10,477 nt of DNA from Flavobacteriales bacterium UBA3364 (GCA_002360495.1 DEQO01000058.1:1-10477), one strand, 5' to 3'; shown: positions 1-6,751, counted from the stretch's first letter. The notes: generated by a model from the sequence alone, not told the origin. Numbers and translations: made by a program.

Positions 1-356
1 TTCTCCTTGGTGGACATGCTGATGGACCCATCGCTTACCTCCACGGTATCGAGGCCCAGTGAATCCACCAATTTCCGGTAGTCCTTGAATTGTCCGCGGG
101 CAACGAACGCTTCGAACAACGTTCCCCCCAGATAGACCTTGATGTCGGCCTTGCGGTACAACTTGATCTTCTCCGTCAGCTTCGGGGTGATCATGGACGT
201 GCCGAATCCCAGTTTCACGAGATCCGTCAGGTGACCGCTCGCATCGATGAGATCTTCGGCCTGGCGTATGGACAGGCCTTTGTCCATCACCATGGTAACA
301 CCATCCTCACGCGGTTTGGATGTGCGTGCAGGGATGTGCGAAAGGGAATAGTTCAT
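1..356 (-). CDS. comA: Phosphosulfolactate synthase (ComA family), 5' part only
   Basis: The N-terminal 118 residues are visible; the rest lies beyond the left edge. The family is usually about 250-260 residues, so a little under half is present. Members form (2R)-phospho-3-sulfolactate from phosphoenolpyruvate and sulfite, the first step of coenzyme M synthesis in methanogens. Family blocks seen: PRxxGxTMVMDKGL at residues 15-28 with Lys26, LVKLGFGTS at 46-54 with Lys48, a KI-LY motif near 63-67, GGTLFE at 77-82, and EVSDGS at 106-111. The start is fixed by the ATGA overlap with the stop of the upstream TPR gene, so the two are almost certainly cotranscribed and translationally coupled. Bacteroidota do not make coenzyme M, so the product here is probably used for another sulfonate or for a different reaction. 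The family call is firm; the physiological role is open. This is not the competence protein also called ComA. Confidence 0.9.
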   Translation of the reverse strand, partial: MNYSLSHIPARTSKPREDGVTMVMDKGLSIRQAEDLIDASGHLTDLVKLGFGTSMITPKLTEKIKLYRKADIKVYLGGTLFEAFVARGQFKDYRKLVDSLGLDTVEVSDGSISMSTKE

Positions 357-1768
357 GGTCGGCGATAAAGTTCCAACAGGTGGATCACCTGCGGCACTTG
401 CGCAGCTTCAGGGTAATGTTCGAGCAACTGGGTGTGGCTGGCGTGGTCGCTGGAGAGCGCTTCCTCCAACTCGAGGAGGGCCTGTTGCATGTTGCCCATG
501 CGCAGCAGGTAGCTCACCATGCGGTAGCGGTACCGGCCGGTGAGCTTGTGTACGATCTCACCCTCCTTCAACTTCCTCGCGGCCATGTCGGGTCCTTTCA
601 TTTGGAGGAGAAGGTCCGCATGGTCCATCCAGCCGTCCAGGTTCTCTGGTTCCAAGGTGTTCAACCGGGTGTAGGCCGTAAAGGCTTCCTCGTAGCGACC
701 GGAACGACCCAACGCATTGGCCAGGTAGAACCAGCCGTCCCCATGTTCCGGTGCCAGGCGCACGGCGTTCTCCAGATCGCGCACGGCCTCCGGCAGGCGT
801 CCTTGGACATCCTTCACCACGCCACGGCCGATCCAGGCATCCACCCAGTTGGGGTCGAGGGCCAGTGATTGGTCGTAGTGGATCAGCGCCTGTTCGTAGC
901 GCTCCATCTTCTCGTAGCACTCGCCGATGTAGCTGAACGTGATCGCCTGGGCGCCATCGAACTCGATGGTCTCCTGGTAGCAATCGATCGCCTCCTGGAA
1001 TTTACCCTGCACCAACAGGTTCCTCGCCTTGCTGAAGTGGGCGGAGGTGAAGCGTTCCTCGATGGCGAGGCAATACTCCAAGGCTTCGTTGCTTTCATCA
1101 AGGCGCTCCAGGCGGGCCAGGGCATTGCCCAGATTGTACCACGAAACGAACGAGTAGGGATGCTCGTTGGTGAACTCGCGGAAATAGGACACGGCTGCCT
1201 GGTGCGCATCCGATAGGTCGAAGCAGTAGGCCAGCTCGTAGAGAACGGCCTCGTTCTCCGGATTGATCTCCAGCGCCTTTTTCAAACTATCCACGGCCAG
1301 TTCGAACGCTTCGAGGTTCTCATACTCGAAAGCGAGGTCCAACAGGATGTCGTCGATGCCTTCCTCGGCAAGGTCCAGAGCGCGTTTATAGTGCTCCACG
1401 GCACGGCGGTAGTTCCGCAACTGGCTGTAGATACCGGCTTTGTGCAGGTGTACGTCCTCGTTGAACGGCTCCATCTTGCCAATGGCATCCAACACGTCGA
1501 GGGCGCGGTTCAATTTGCCCATGTTCATGAGCACGTGGGCCTCACAGAACATCAGGTCCAGCGACCCCGGATGCTGCTGGTGCGCATAGTCCAGCACTTC
1601 TCGGGCACGACGCGTGTCGCTTTGTTCCAGGTAGTGTTCGATGATGATCTCGAATTCCTCCACGTCGAAGAACGAGGTGGAGTTCTGTTCGCGCATCGCC
1701 TCGTAGCGTTCCACGCAATCGTGCTGATCGTCGTTGCGCTCGGGGAGTGGTGATGGTCCTTCGTTCAT
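353..1768 (-). CDS. Tetratricopeptide-repeat protein (471 aa), coupled to phosphosulfolactate synthase
   Basis: A soluble protein built almost entirely of degenerate 34-residue TPR helix pairs from about residue 35 to 470. Clear repeats include GIYSQLRNYRRAVEHYKRAL (112-131), a unit near 142-170 ending ALEINPENE, one near 208-236, CYEKMERYEQALIHYDQSL (284-302) and the unit ending AVRLAPEHGDGW (335-346). No signal peptide or membrane segment is visible, so it should be cytoplasmic and act as a protein-binding scaffold. I chose Met at 1768 over an in-frame Met at 1819 because a TAnnTTTG promoter element lies at 1817-1824, at the upstream Met, and because the extra 17 residues look like translated leader. 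Resembling proteins, with an FFDxEEFExIIxHY block near the N-terminus (here 33-46), sit next to phosphosulfolactate synthase in many Flavobacteriia (from memory). Its stop overlaps the comA start by 4 bases (ATGA). Binding partner unknown. Confidence 0.9.
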   Translation of the reverse strand: MNEGPSPLPERNDDQHDCVERYEAMREQNSTSFFDVEEFEIIIEHYLEQSDTRRAREVLDYAHQQHPGSLDLMFCEAHVLMNMGKLNRALDVLDAIGKMEPFNEDVHLHKAGIYSQLRNYRRAVEHYKRALDLAEEGIDDILLDLAFEYENLEAFELAVDSLKKALEINPENEAVLYELAYCFDLSDAHQAAVSYFREFTNEHPYSFVSWYNLGNALARLERLDESNEALEYCLAIEERFTSAHFSKARNLLVQGKFQEAIDCYQETIEFDGAQAITFSYIGECYEKMERYEQALIHYDQSLALDPNWVDAWIGRGVVKDVQGRLPEAVRDLENAVRLAPEHGDGWFYLANALGRSGRYEEAFTAYTRLNTLEPENLDGWMDHADLLLQMKGPDMAARKLKEGEIVHKLTGRYRYRMVSYLLRMGNMQQALLELEEALSSDHASHTQLLEHYPEAAQVPQVIHLLELYRRP

Positions 1769-1794
1769 GCGGGTAACCCGGTTGATCGTGGAGC

Positions 1795-1811
1795 AGGCCG
1801 AAGATCGGCCT
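1795..1811 (-). promoter_or_regulatory. Stem-loop at predicted 5' end of the TPR-comA transcript
   Basis: A perfect 7-bp stem (AGGCCGA/TCGGCCT) with a 3-base loop, starting about six bases downstream of the -7 box at 1817-1824. In the mRNA it would lie at or almost at the 5' end, where such stems can protect transcripts from 5' decay. The structure is plain in the sequence; the role is inferred. The symmetry could equally be a DNA operator. Confidence 0.4.
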
Positions 1812-1816
1812 TCGCA

Positions 1817-1824
1817 CAAAAATA
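1817..1824 (-). promoter_or_regulatory. Bacteroidota -7 promoter element of the TPR-comA operon
   Basis: Read on the minus strand the eight bases are TATTTTTG, a full match to the Bacteroidota sigma -7 consensus TAnnTTTG, 48 bases before the chosen ATG. No convincing -33 TTG was found at the expected spacing of about 19 bases, so this rests on the -7 box and its position in a divergent gap. Confidence 0.55.
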
Positions 1825-1925
1825 GGGAACCGCGATCCTGGCCGTAATGATGGTGGATCGGTTATGAACAGAAGCGGGTGAACCTGGTCTTGGGGGCGCT
1901 GCACCGCACACACCCCGAGGGCCGA

Positions 1926-1933
1926 TAGCTTTG
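1926..1933 (+). promoter_or_regulatory. Bacteroidota -7 promoter element of glmM
   Basis: TAGCTTTG fully matches TAnnTTTG and lies 33 bases before the glmM ATG at 1967, giving a short leader of about 25-30 bases. A -33 TTG is not seen at the canonical distance (the nearest TTG is at 1890-1892, too far). The leader holds a weak 5-bp inverted repeat (1938-1942 with 1953-1957). The box also argues against the longer in-frame start at 1931, which would lie inside it. Confidence 0.5.
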
Positions 1934-1966
1934 CGCTTCCGGGCACGAACTTCCGGATGTACGAAC

Positions 1967-3367
1967 ATGACCCTTATCCGTTCCATTTCCGGCATCCGCG
2001 GCACCATCGGCGGTGCGCCGGGCGAAGGTCTCACACCGCTCGACACGGTCCGTTACACCGCAGCGTTCGGCACGTTGATCAAGGCCCGCTCGGCAGGTGG
2101 TCCCTCGCGTATCGTCCTGGGACGGGATGCCCGGATCAGCGGTCCCATGGTGCGCGACCTGGTCGTCGGCACGCTTGTGGGGCTTGGTTTCGAGGTGGTC
2201 GATCTGGGCATGGCCACCACACCGACCGTGGAAATGGCTGTCACAGGGGAGAAGGCACAGGGCGGCATCATCCTCACAGCCAGCCACAACCCGGGCCAGT
2301 GGAATGCACTGAAGTTGCTGAACGAGCGTGGCGAGTTCATCTCGGCGGAGGACGGTGCGGAGGTACTGCGGCTTGCTGAGGGTGATCGGTACGATTTCGC
2401 CCCAGTGGAGAAGCTCGGAAGCGTAAGATCCGTGACCGGCTGGACCCGAAAGCACATCGATGCGATACTGGACCTGGACCTTGTCGACGTTGAGGCGATC
2501 AAGAAGGCGAAGCTGCGTGTGGTGGTCGATGCTGTGAATTCGGTCGGAGGCCATGTGGTCCCGGCACTCCTCACGGCGTTGGGAGTCCTGGAAGTGGTTG
2601 AGATCCACTGCACACCGGATGGCCATTTCCCGCACAACCCGGAACCACTCCCGGAGCACCTGAAGGACTTGTGCAACACCGTCGTAAAACACAAGGCGCA
2701 TCTGGGCATCGCGATCGATCCCGATGTGGATCGCCTGGCCCTGGTGTGCGAGGATGGCAGTTTGTTCGGTGAGGAATACACGCTCGTCGCTTGCGCTGAC
2801 CACGTTCTTGCCGGTCGCCCGGGAGATACCGTGAGCAACCTCAGCAGCACGCGCGCCTTGAACGACATCGCCGAGAAGCATGGTCGCAAACGGCATGCGA
2901 GTGCGGTAGGGGAGGTCAACGTGGTGGACCTGATGAAAAAGGTGGGCGCACCGATCGGCGGCGAAGGCAATGGCGGTGTGATCCTGTCCGAACTGCATTA
3001 CGGCCGGGACGCGCTCGCCGGAATAGGGCTTTTCCTCACGCTGCTGGCCAAAAGCGGTAAGTCCTGCTTGGAGTTGCGTCGCAGCTATCCGGATTACTTC
3101 ATCAGCAAGAACAAGATCGAACTGAAGCCCGGAATGGATGTCGGGGCCATTGTGGATGGCATGCAGGAGAAATACGCCGCGCAGCCGCACAGCACGGTGG
3201 ATGGTCTTCGGATCGAATTCGGGAACACCTGGGTCCACCTTCGCCGTAGCAATACGGAGCCCATCATCCGGGTATACGCCGAGGCGCCCAGCATGCAACA
3301 GGCCGATGATCTGGCCCACAGGATCCTGAGCGAACTGGCCCAAGTGGCCGGCTTGGCCACCGCATAG
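1967..3367 (+). CDS. glmM: Phosphoglucosamine mutase
   Basis: A 466-residue enzyme of the alpha-D-phosphohexomutase superfamily that converts glucosamine-6-phosphate to glucosamine-1-phosphate, a precursor of UDP-GlcNAc for peptidoglycan and lipid A. All four domain signatures are present: an N-terminal SISGIRGTIGG (6-16), the catalytic phosphoserine loop TASHNP (104-109, Ser106), the metal loop DPDVDR (251-256; Asp251, Asp253, Asp255), the sugar-binding loop GGEGNGG (331-337) and the C-terminal phosphate-binding RRSNTEPIIR (426-435). The length is typical. I used Met at 1967 because the family starts MTLI-SISGIRG and a -7 box lies at 1926-1933; the upstream in-frame Met at 1931 adds 12 unlikely residues. 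The GGEGNGG loop is the form I expect in Bacteroidota, in place of the GGE-SGH of other mutases, and a broader phosphomannomutase or phosphoglucomutase activity cannot be excluded. A cysteine desulfurase follows 18 bp downstream. Confidence 0.93.
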   Translation: MTLIRSISGIRGTIGGAPGEGLTPLDTVRYTAAFGTLIKARSAGGPSRIVLGRDARISGPMVRDLVVGTLVGLGFEVVDLGMATTPTVEMAVTGEKAQGGIILTASHNPGQWNALKLLNERGEFISAEDGAEVLRLAEGDRYDFAPVEKLGSVRSVTGWTRKHIDAILDLDLVDVEAIKKAKLRVVVDAVNSVGGHVVPALLTALGVLEVVEIHCTPDGHFPHNPEPLPEHLKDLCNTVVKHKAHLGIAIDPDVDRLALVCEDGSLFGEEYTLVACADHVLAGRPGDTVSNLSSTRALNDIAEKHGRKRHASAVGEVNVVDLMKKVGAPIGGEGNGGVILSELHYGRDALAGIGLFLTLLAKSGKSCLELRRSYPDYFISKNKIELKPGMDVGAIVDGMQEKYAAQPHSTVDGLRIEFGNTWVHLRRSNTEPIIRVYAEAPSMQQADDLAHRILSELAQVAGLATA

Positions 3368-3385
3368 CGGTAATTTCGGCCCGCG

Positions 3386-4537
3386 ATGAAAAGGATCTAC
3401 TTCGACAATGCGGCTACCACACCCCTGGCGCCGGAGGTCTTCGAGGCGATGCTCCCATACATGACGGAGCACTTCGGGAATCCATCGGCCATCCACGGAT
3501 ACGGCCGCAAGACCCGGGCTGCGGTCGAGCAGGCGCGGCGCACCGTTGCAGCGTTGTTGAATTGCACACCCGGTGAGATCGTTTTCACGAGCGGTGGGAC
3601 CGAGGCGGACAACATGGCCCTGAACGGCGCTGTGCGGGACCTGGGCGTGAAGCATATCATCACTTCACCCATCGAACACCACGCCGTGGAACTGGTCGCC
3701 CACGCGATCGGTAATACCGGCAGCGCAAAGGCACATTGGCTGCGGTTGAATGACGATGGATCACCGGACATGGCCCATCTGGAGGAACTGCTGAAAGCAA
3801 CGAAGGGTGAAGGCGTGCTCGTTTCCCTGATGCACGCCAACAACGAGATCGGAACGCGCATCGATCTGGACGCGATAGGGGGGCTTTGTCGACGCTACGG
3901 AGCGCTCTTCCACAGCGATACGGTGCAGACCATGGGCCACTATCGTTTCGATCTGGCGAACACACCGATCGACTTCATCACCTGCGCCGCGCACAAGTTC
4001 CACGGCCCGAAGGGGATCGGGTTCCTGTATGTGCGCAACGGGGTCAATATCAAGCCGGCCATCCTCGGTGGATCACAAGAGCGCAACATGCGCGCCGGGA
4101 CGGAGAACATTTACGGCATTGTGGGCCTGGCGAAGGCCATGGAACTGGCTTACGAGGACCTCGAAGGACATCAACGCCATGTCCAGGGCCTGAAGGACCA
4201 CATGAAGAAGCGGTTGCTGGAAGAACTACCCGGCGTCGGTTTCAATGGTGATCCGAGCGAGAACAGCTTGTATACGGTACTGAGCGTACGTTTTCCGGAC
4301 GACGGAAAAGGGGAGATGCTCATCTACAACCTCGACATCGAAGGCATCGCTTGCAGTGGCGGTAGTGCATGCAGTAGCGGCAGCAACAAAGGCAGCCATG
4401 TGCTGGGTGCCCTCTACGGGGAACGTCCGGGTGCGAATATCCGCTTCTCCTTCAGCCGCTATAGCAAGTTGGAGGAAGTGGAGCACGTGATGGGCGTGCT
4501 CAAACGGATCTTCCAGTTGGTGCCCGAAAGGGGATAG
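3386..4537 (+). CDS. Cysteine desulfurase (NifS/IscS-type, class V aminotransferase fold)
   Basis: A 383-residue PLP enzyme that removes sulfur from L-cysteine as an enzyme-bound persulfide, for Fe-S cluster assembly and other thio-transfer. Visible features: YFDNAATTPL at the N-terminus (5-14); SGGTEADN (69-76) in the cofactor region; EHHAV (97-101) with the PLP-stacking His98; HSDTVQT (176-182) with Asp178 and Gln181; the Schiff-base lysine Lys204 in AAHKFHG; RAGTEN (236-241); and the catalytic loop GGSACSSGS with Cys329. A second cysteine, Cys323, lies six residues before it. The long loop after Cys329 (SNKGSHVLGAL) fits the class I NifS/IscS group rather than SufS. No iscU, iscR or ferredoxin gene is next to it, so I give no iscS or nifS symbol. 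It lies 18 bp after glmM on the same strand and could share its transcript, although TAATTTCG in the gap is an imperfect -7 box. Confidence 0.92.
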   Translation: MKRIYFDNAATTPLAPEVFEAMLPYMTEHFGNPSAIHGYGRKTRAAVEQARRTVAALLNCTPGEIVFTSGGTEADNMALNGAVRDLGVKHIITSPIEHHAVELVAHAIGNTGSAKAHWLRLNDDGSPDMAHLEELLKATKGEGVLVSLMHANNEIGTRIDLDAIGGLCRRYGALFHSDTVQTMGHYRFDLANTPIDFITCAAHKFHGPKGIGFLYVRNGVNIKPAILGGSQERNMRAGTENIYGIVGLAKAMELAYEDLEGHQRHVQGLKDHMKKRLLEELPGVGFNGDPSENSLYTVLSVRFPDDGKGEMLIYNLDIEGIACSGGSACSSGSNKGSHVLGALYGERPGANIRFSFSRYSKLEEVEHVMGVLKRIFQLVPERG

Positions 4538-4546
4538 GTCCGGAAC

Positions 4547-5032
4547 TCAGGTCGGTGTGTCGTTCGCTGCCAACATCCGCAGCGCCACGGTGGCCAGGGT
4601 GCTTTCCGGGAATTCCTTCAAGACCGCTTCGTATGCGGTAATGGCCTCTGTTCTACGACCCATTTGGCTCAGGCAGAACGCCCTGTTCGCCATGCCCATT
4701 TCGCGGTAGCTCCAAGCCGAGGAGGACAGTAGGAGGAGGAAACGGTACCGATCCAACCATGGGCGGCGTTCGAAGTAGGCAACACTCTTTTCGAACCATG
4801 GGATCGCCTTCTCGAACAACCCGGCTTTGACGTCCTGTATGCCTTTGCGATGGTGTGCCGTCAACGATAGCCGCAAGGTGATCGACAGAAGCAAATAGGC
4901 CACCATGCCGAACAGGGAGGGCTGGGGGGCGTCCAGGAGATGGAGCGCACCTATCAGTACCACCATCACGCAGAGCTGTGGGACCAGCGAGATCCAGGCG
5001 ATGCTCCGTGTCGTAGGGACTTTGGAGGCCAT
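4547..5032 (-). CDS. Small membrane-anchored TPR protein, function unknown
   Basis: A 161-residue protein with two predicted transmembrane helices near the N-terminus (about 12-33 and 38-56), followed by a cytosolic or periplasmic helical part. That part contains a TPR-like pair at about 62-92 (HRKGIQDVKAGLFEKAIPWF, then FEK/YF) and another at about 108-142, where NRAFCLSQMGRRTEAITAYE is a good TPR match. No catalytic motif is visible, so a bridging or scaffold role at the membrane is the most that can be said. Its ATG lies 4 bases after the stop of the FMN reductase gene upstream, so the two form an operon. Its stop lies only 9 bases from the stop of the convergent cysteine desulfurase, with no hairpin terminator between, so the two transcripts probably overlap at their 3' ends. 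I do not recognise a named family. Confidence 0.75.
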   Translation of the reverse strand: MASKVPTTRSIAWISLVPQLCVMVVLIGALHLLDAPQPSLFGMVAYLLLSITLRLSLTAHHRKGIQDVKAGLFEKAIPWFEKSVAYFERRPWLDRYRFLLLLSSSAWSYREMGMANRAFCLSQMGRRTEAITAYEAVLKEFPESTLATVALRMLAANDTPT

Positions 5033-5036
5033 CGTC

Positions 5037-5597
5037 TCAGGCTTCCATCCTCCTCCGGGCCTCCATGGCCCAACCTAGATCGTCCAGGAACACCTTGGTG
5101 CGGCGCTCCCAACCTTCCTGGTCCATCAGGATCGATCCGCCCTCACCGAACTGATCGCCCACTTTAGGTACTTGCATGGAGGAAGGCACCACCCAAGCCT
5201 TGATCTTCCACAAAGGGAAGAGCAGTTCCACCATCACCTGGGTACCCGCGAACTGGCCATCCGATGCGGTGCAGATCGAGATCGGCCTGCCCTTCCAATC
5301 CGTGGTCAGCAGGTCGATGATGTTCTTCAAACTGGCCGGGAAACTGCCGTTGTATTCCGGTGTAACGATGATGACCCCTTCCGCTTTCCGCACGCGTTCC
5401 GCGAACTCGACGACCCTGGCCGGTGGCTCCTTCATGAACTTCAATCGTTCGTGGAAGAGCGGGAAGTCGAACTCGCGCAGATCGAGAAGGTCCACGGAAT
5501 TGCTGGTCGCTTTCAAGGTGCGTTCCAGATGCAAAGCGACATTGTGGCTCTTGCGGCCGTCACGTACGCTGGCGGAGATGATGGCGATGTGGGACAT
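5037..5597 (-). CDS. NADPH-dependent FMN reductase family flavoprotein
   Basis: A 186-residue flavodoxin-like protein of the NADPH-dependent FMN reductase family, whose members reduce free flavin, quinones, azo dyes or chromate with NAD(P)H. The FMN phosphate loop is seen as SASVRDGRKS (8-17), directly after the first beta strand (HIAIISAS). The second signature, TPEYNGSFPASLKNIID (79-95), supplies isoalloxazine contacts. Length and motif spacing are normal for the family. The start at 5597 places the first strand right at the N-terminus, as expected. The gene ends 4 bases before the membrane TPR gene, so they are cotranscribed, and its product could deliver reduced flavin or work with that protein at the membrane (inference). 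It follows ygiD on the same strand after a 136-base gap. The substrate cannot be told from the sequence. Confidence 0.88.
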   Translation of the reverse strand: MSHIAIISASVRDGRKSHNVALHLERTLKATSNSVDLLDLREFDFPLFHERLKFMKEPPARVVEFAERVRKAEGVIIVTPEYNGSFPASLKNIIDLLTTDWKGRPISICTASDGQFAGTQVMVELLFPLWKIKAWVVPSSMQVPKVGDQFGEGGSILMDQEGWERRTKVFLDDLGWAMEARRRMEA

Positions 5598-5733
5598 GGA
5601 TCGATCGGTTGACCGTGCGGTTTGCTGATGAACACCAACTTTATTGGAGGGGGGCGAAGTTCGTCAAGGGTTGAGCAAAGACCACCAAAGCGCCATCTCC
5701 TCTTGGCATCAGCGGATCGGCTGCTCAAGATGC
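5598..5733. other. Intergenic gap between ygiD and the FMN reductase gene
   Basis: 136 bases between two minus-strand genes. I see no strong terminator after ygiD and no full TAnnTTTG box in front of the FMN reductase gene. A small inverted repeat, CCAA/TTGG with a 5-base AT-rich loop, lies at 5636-5648, 39 bases upstream of the FMN reductase start. It is too short to call an operator with confidence. Whether ygiD and the reductase are cotranscribed is undecided. Confidence 0.3.
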
Positions 5734-6606
5734 TCACCCGATCTTCACGCTGGTCATTGCGATGGAACCCATCACGGTACGGTCGTTGAACAGGTGTATG
5801 GGGTCGGCTTTCTGTTGGAGGCCGAGCGTGTAGAGCAAAGGCAGATAGTGCTCCGGCGTCGGAATGCTCAATTCGAAGGCCTTCCCCAAGCGGGTGTGAT
5901 CCACCATTCGTGCGTGATCGCCCTTGGTGATCAATTCCTTCATGCGCTCGTTGGCTTCGATCGCCCAATCATATCCTCCATCCGGTCTCTGCCAATCCAA
6001 TTTGCCCAGGTTGTGGACCATGTTCCCGCTGCCGATGATGAGGACACCTTTCGTGCGCAATACCGCCAATTCACGGGCCAGGTCGTAGTGCTGCTGAGGC
6101 GTCAGGCTGCGGTCTAGGCTCAATTGCACCACCGGGACGTCCGCTTTCGGGAACAAGTGTATGATGACGCTCCAGGCTCCGTGGTCAAGGCCCCAGGAGT
6201 GATCTTCCTGGATGTGGGCTTTTGTGACCGCCTCTTGGGTGGAATTCACCAACGCTGGGCTCCCGGGCGCGGGATATTGCACATCGAAGAGGGACTGCGG
6301 GAAACCACCGAAATCATGGATGGTACGTGGCTTTTCCATGGCCGTCACGAACGTTCCGCGCGTTTCCCAGTGCGCACTGATGCATAGGATGGCATTCGGT
6401 TTCGGCAGGTCTTTTCCAGTAGCTCTCCAGCCCTCCGTGAACGGGTTGTTCTCGATGGCGTTCATCGGGCTGCCATGTCCAAGGAATAGCACCGGCATGG
6501 GCGATGTGGGGGCAAAGTCCTCCACTGTACGGCCGAGTTCACGGAGTGTCATGGCTGTGGCGATCGGCGCAACGGTGAGCAGTCGGAGTGCGTCGCGGCG
6601 ATCCAT
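5734..6606 (-). CDS. ygiD: 4,5-DOPA-extradiol-dioxygenase-like protein (YgiD/LigB family) with Tat-like leader
   Basis: A 290-residue protein of the class III extradiol dioxygenase (LigB) fold, YgiD branch, which cleaves catechol rings such as L-DOPA using a metal ion. Family motifs are intact: LGHGSPM (42-48, His44), ISAHWETRG (76-84, His79; the 35-residue spacing to His44 matches the His22/His57 pair of E. coli YgiD as I recall it), LDHGAWS (140-146), GSGNMVHNLG (192-201, His198) and PTPEHYLPL (249-257, His253). Unlike the E. coli enzyme it has an N-terminal extension, MDRRDALRLLTVAPIATAM, which resembles a twin-arginine signal (RRDALRLL followed by a hydrophobic stretch). This suggests export to the periplasm or membrane anchoring. 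I start at 6606 because this leader follows directly; longer in-frame starts add residues translated from the AT-rich control region. The gene is divergent from the secreted peptidase gene, with a strong palindrome in between. Confidence 0.88.
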   Translation of the reverse strand: MDRRDALRLLTVAPIATAMTLRELGRTVEDFAPTSPMPVLFLGHGSPMNAIENNPFTEGWRATGKDLPKPNAILCISAHWETRGTFVTAMEKPRTIHDFGGFPQSLFDVQYPAPGSPALVNSTQEAVTKAHIQEDHSWGLDHGAWSVIIHLFPKADVPVVQLSLDRSLTPQQHYDLARELAVLRTKGVLIIGSGNMVHNLGKLDWQRPDGGYDWAIEANERMKELITKGDHARMVDHTRLGKAFELSIPTPEHYLPLLYTLGLQQKADPIHLFNDRTVMGSIAMTSVKIG

Positions 6607-6610
6607 GCGA

Positions 6611-6618
6611 TAAAGATA
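6611..6618 (-). promoter_or_regulatory. Possible -7 element of ygiD
   Basis: Read on the minus strand the bases are TATCTTTA, one mismatch from TAnnTTTG. Transcription from it would start at or within a few bases of the ygiD ATG (6606), giving a nearly leaderless mRNA. The palindrome at 6623-6646 would then cover the -15 to -40 zone, the usual place for an operator. Confidence 0.35.
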
Positions 6619-6622
6619 GACC

Positions 6623-6646
6623 ATATATTTTCCATGGAGAATATAT
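6623..6646. promoter_or_regulatory. 24-bp near-perfect AT-rich palindrome, candidate operator between ygiD and pepC
   Basis: The left half is ATATATTTTCCA and the right half TGGAGAATATAT, centred on TCCATGGA at 6631-6638. Eleven of twelve symmetric pairs match; the only mismatch is 6630/6639. It stands out as AT-rich in a GC-rich background, begins 17 bases upstream of the ygiD ATG and lies about 105 bases upstream of the pepC ATG. Length and symmetry fit a site for a dimeric helix-turn-helix repressor. No regulator gene lies next to it, so the binding protein is unknown. It lacks a T-tract on the GC-rich stem side, so it does not look like a terminator. Confidence 0.55.
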
Positions 6647-6725
6647 AAAGGATCAAGAGAAGCAGTTCCATTGCGATCCCAACCGTTCGGCCCGGAGTGT
6701 CGCACCTTACCATGCCTGATAGCCT

Positions 6726-6733
6726 TTCCTTTG
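6726..6733 (+). promoter_or_regulatory. Weak candidate -7 element of pepC
   Basis: TTCCTTTG matches TAnnTTTG except for the second base and sits 18 bases before the pepC ATG at 6752. It would give a very short leader. A 5-bp inverted repeat (TTGCA at 6731-6735, TGCAA at 6745-6749) overlaps it. No -33 element was found. Confidence 0.25.
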
Positions 6734-6751
6734 CAGCCCCTCGTTGCAACC

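Noticed and set aside
1769..1819. Longer start for the TPR gene (17 extra residues)
   Set aside because: The upstream Met overlaps a full-match -7 box, and the added residues look like translated leader containing a hairpin.
3371..3378. TAATTTCG as a promoter for the cysteine desulfurase gene
   Set aside because: It is one base off the consensus and only 7 bases before the ATG, so transcription would start at or inside the start codon. Read-through from glmM is simpler.
1862..3655. 597-codon open frame on the minus strand, opposite glmM
   Set aside because: It lies entirely across glmM and the start of the cysteine desulfurase gene, both with full family motifs. Its translation has no recognisable domain and is rich in His, Arg and Gln, as expected for an antisense shadow in GC-rich DNA.
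1967..4537. glmM as part of a glmS-type ribozyme or riboswitch system
   Set aside because: The glmM leader after the promoter box is only about 30 bases, too short for a ribozyme, and holds just a 5-bp weak stem.
5636..5648. CCAA/TTGG inverted repeat as an operator for the FMN reductase gene
   Set aside because: Only four base pairs are symmetric, which is expected by chance; it is mentioned in the gap entry but not claimed as a site.
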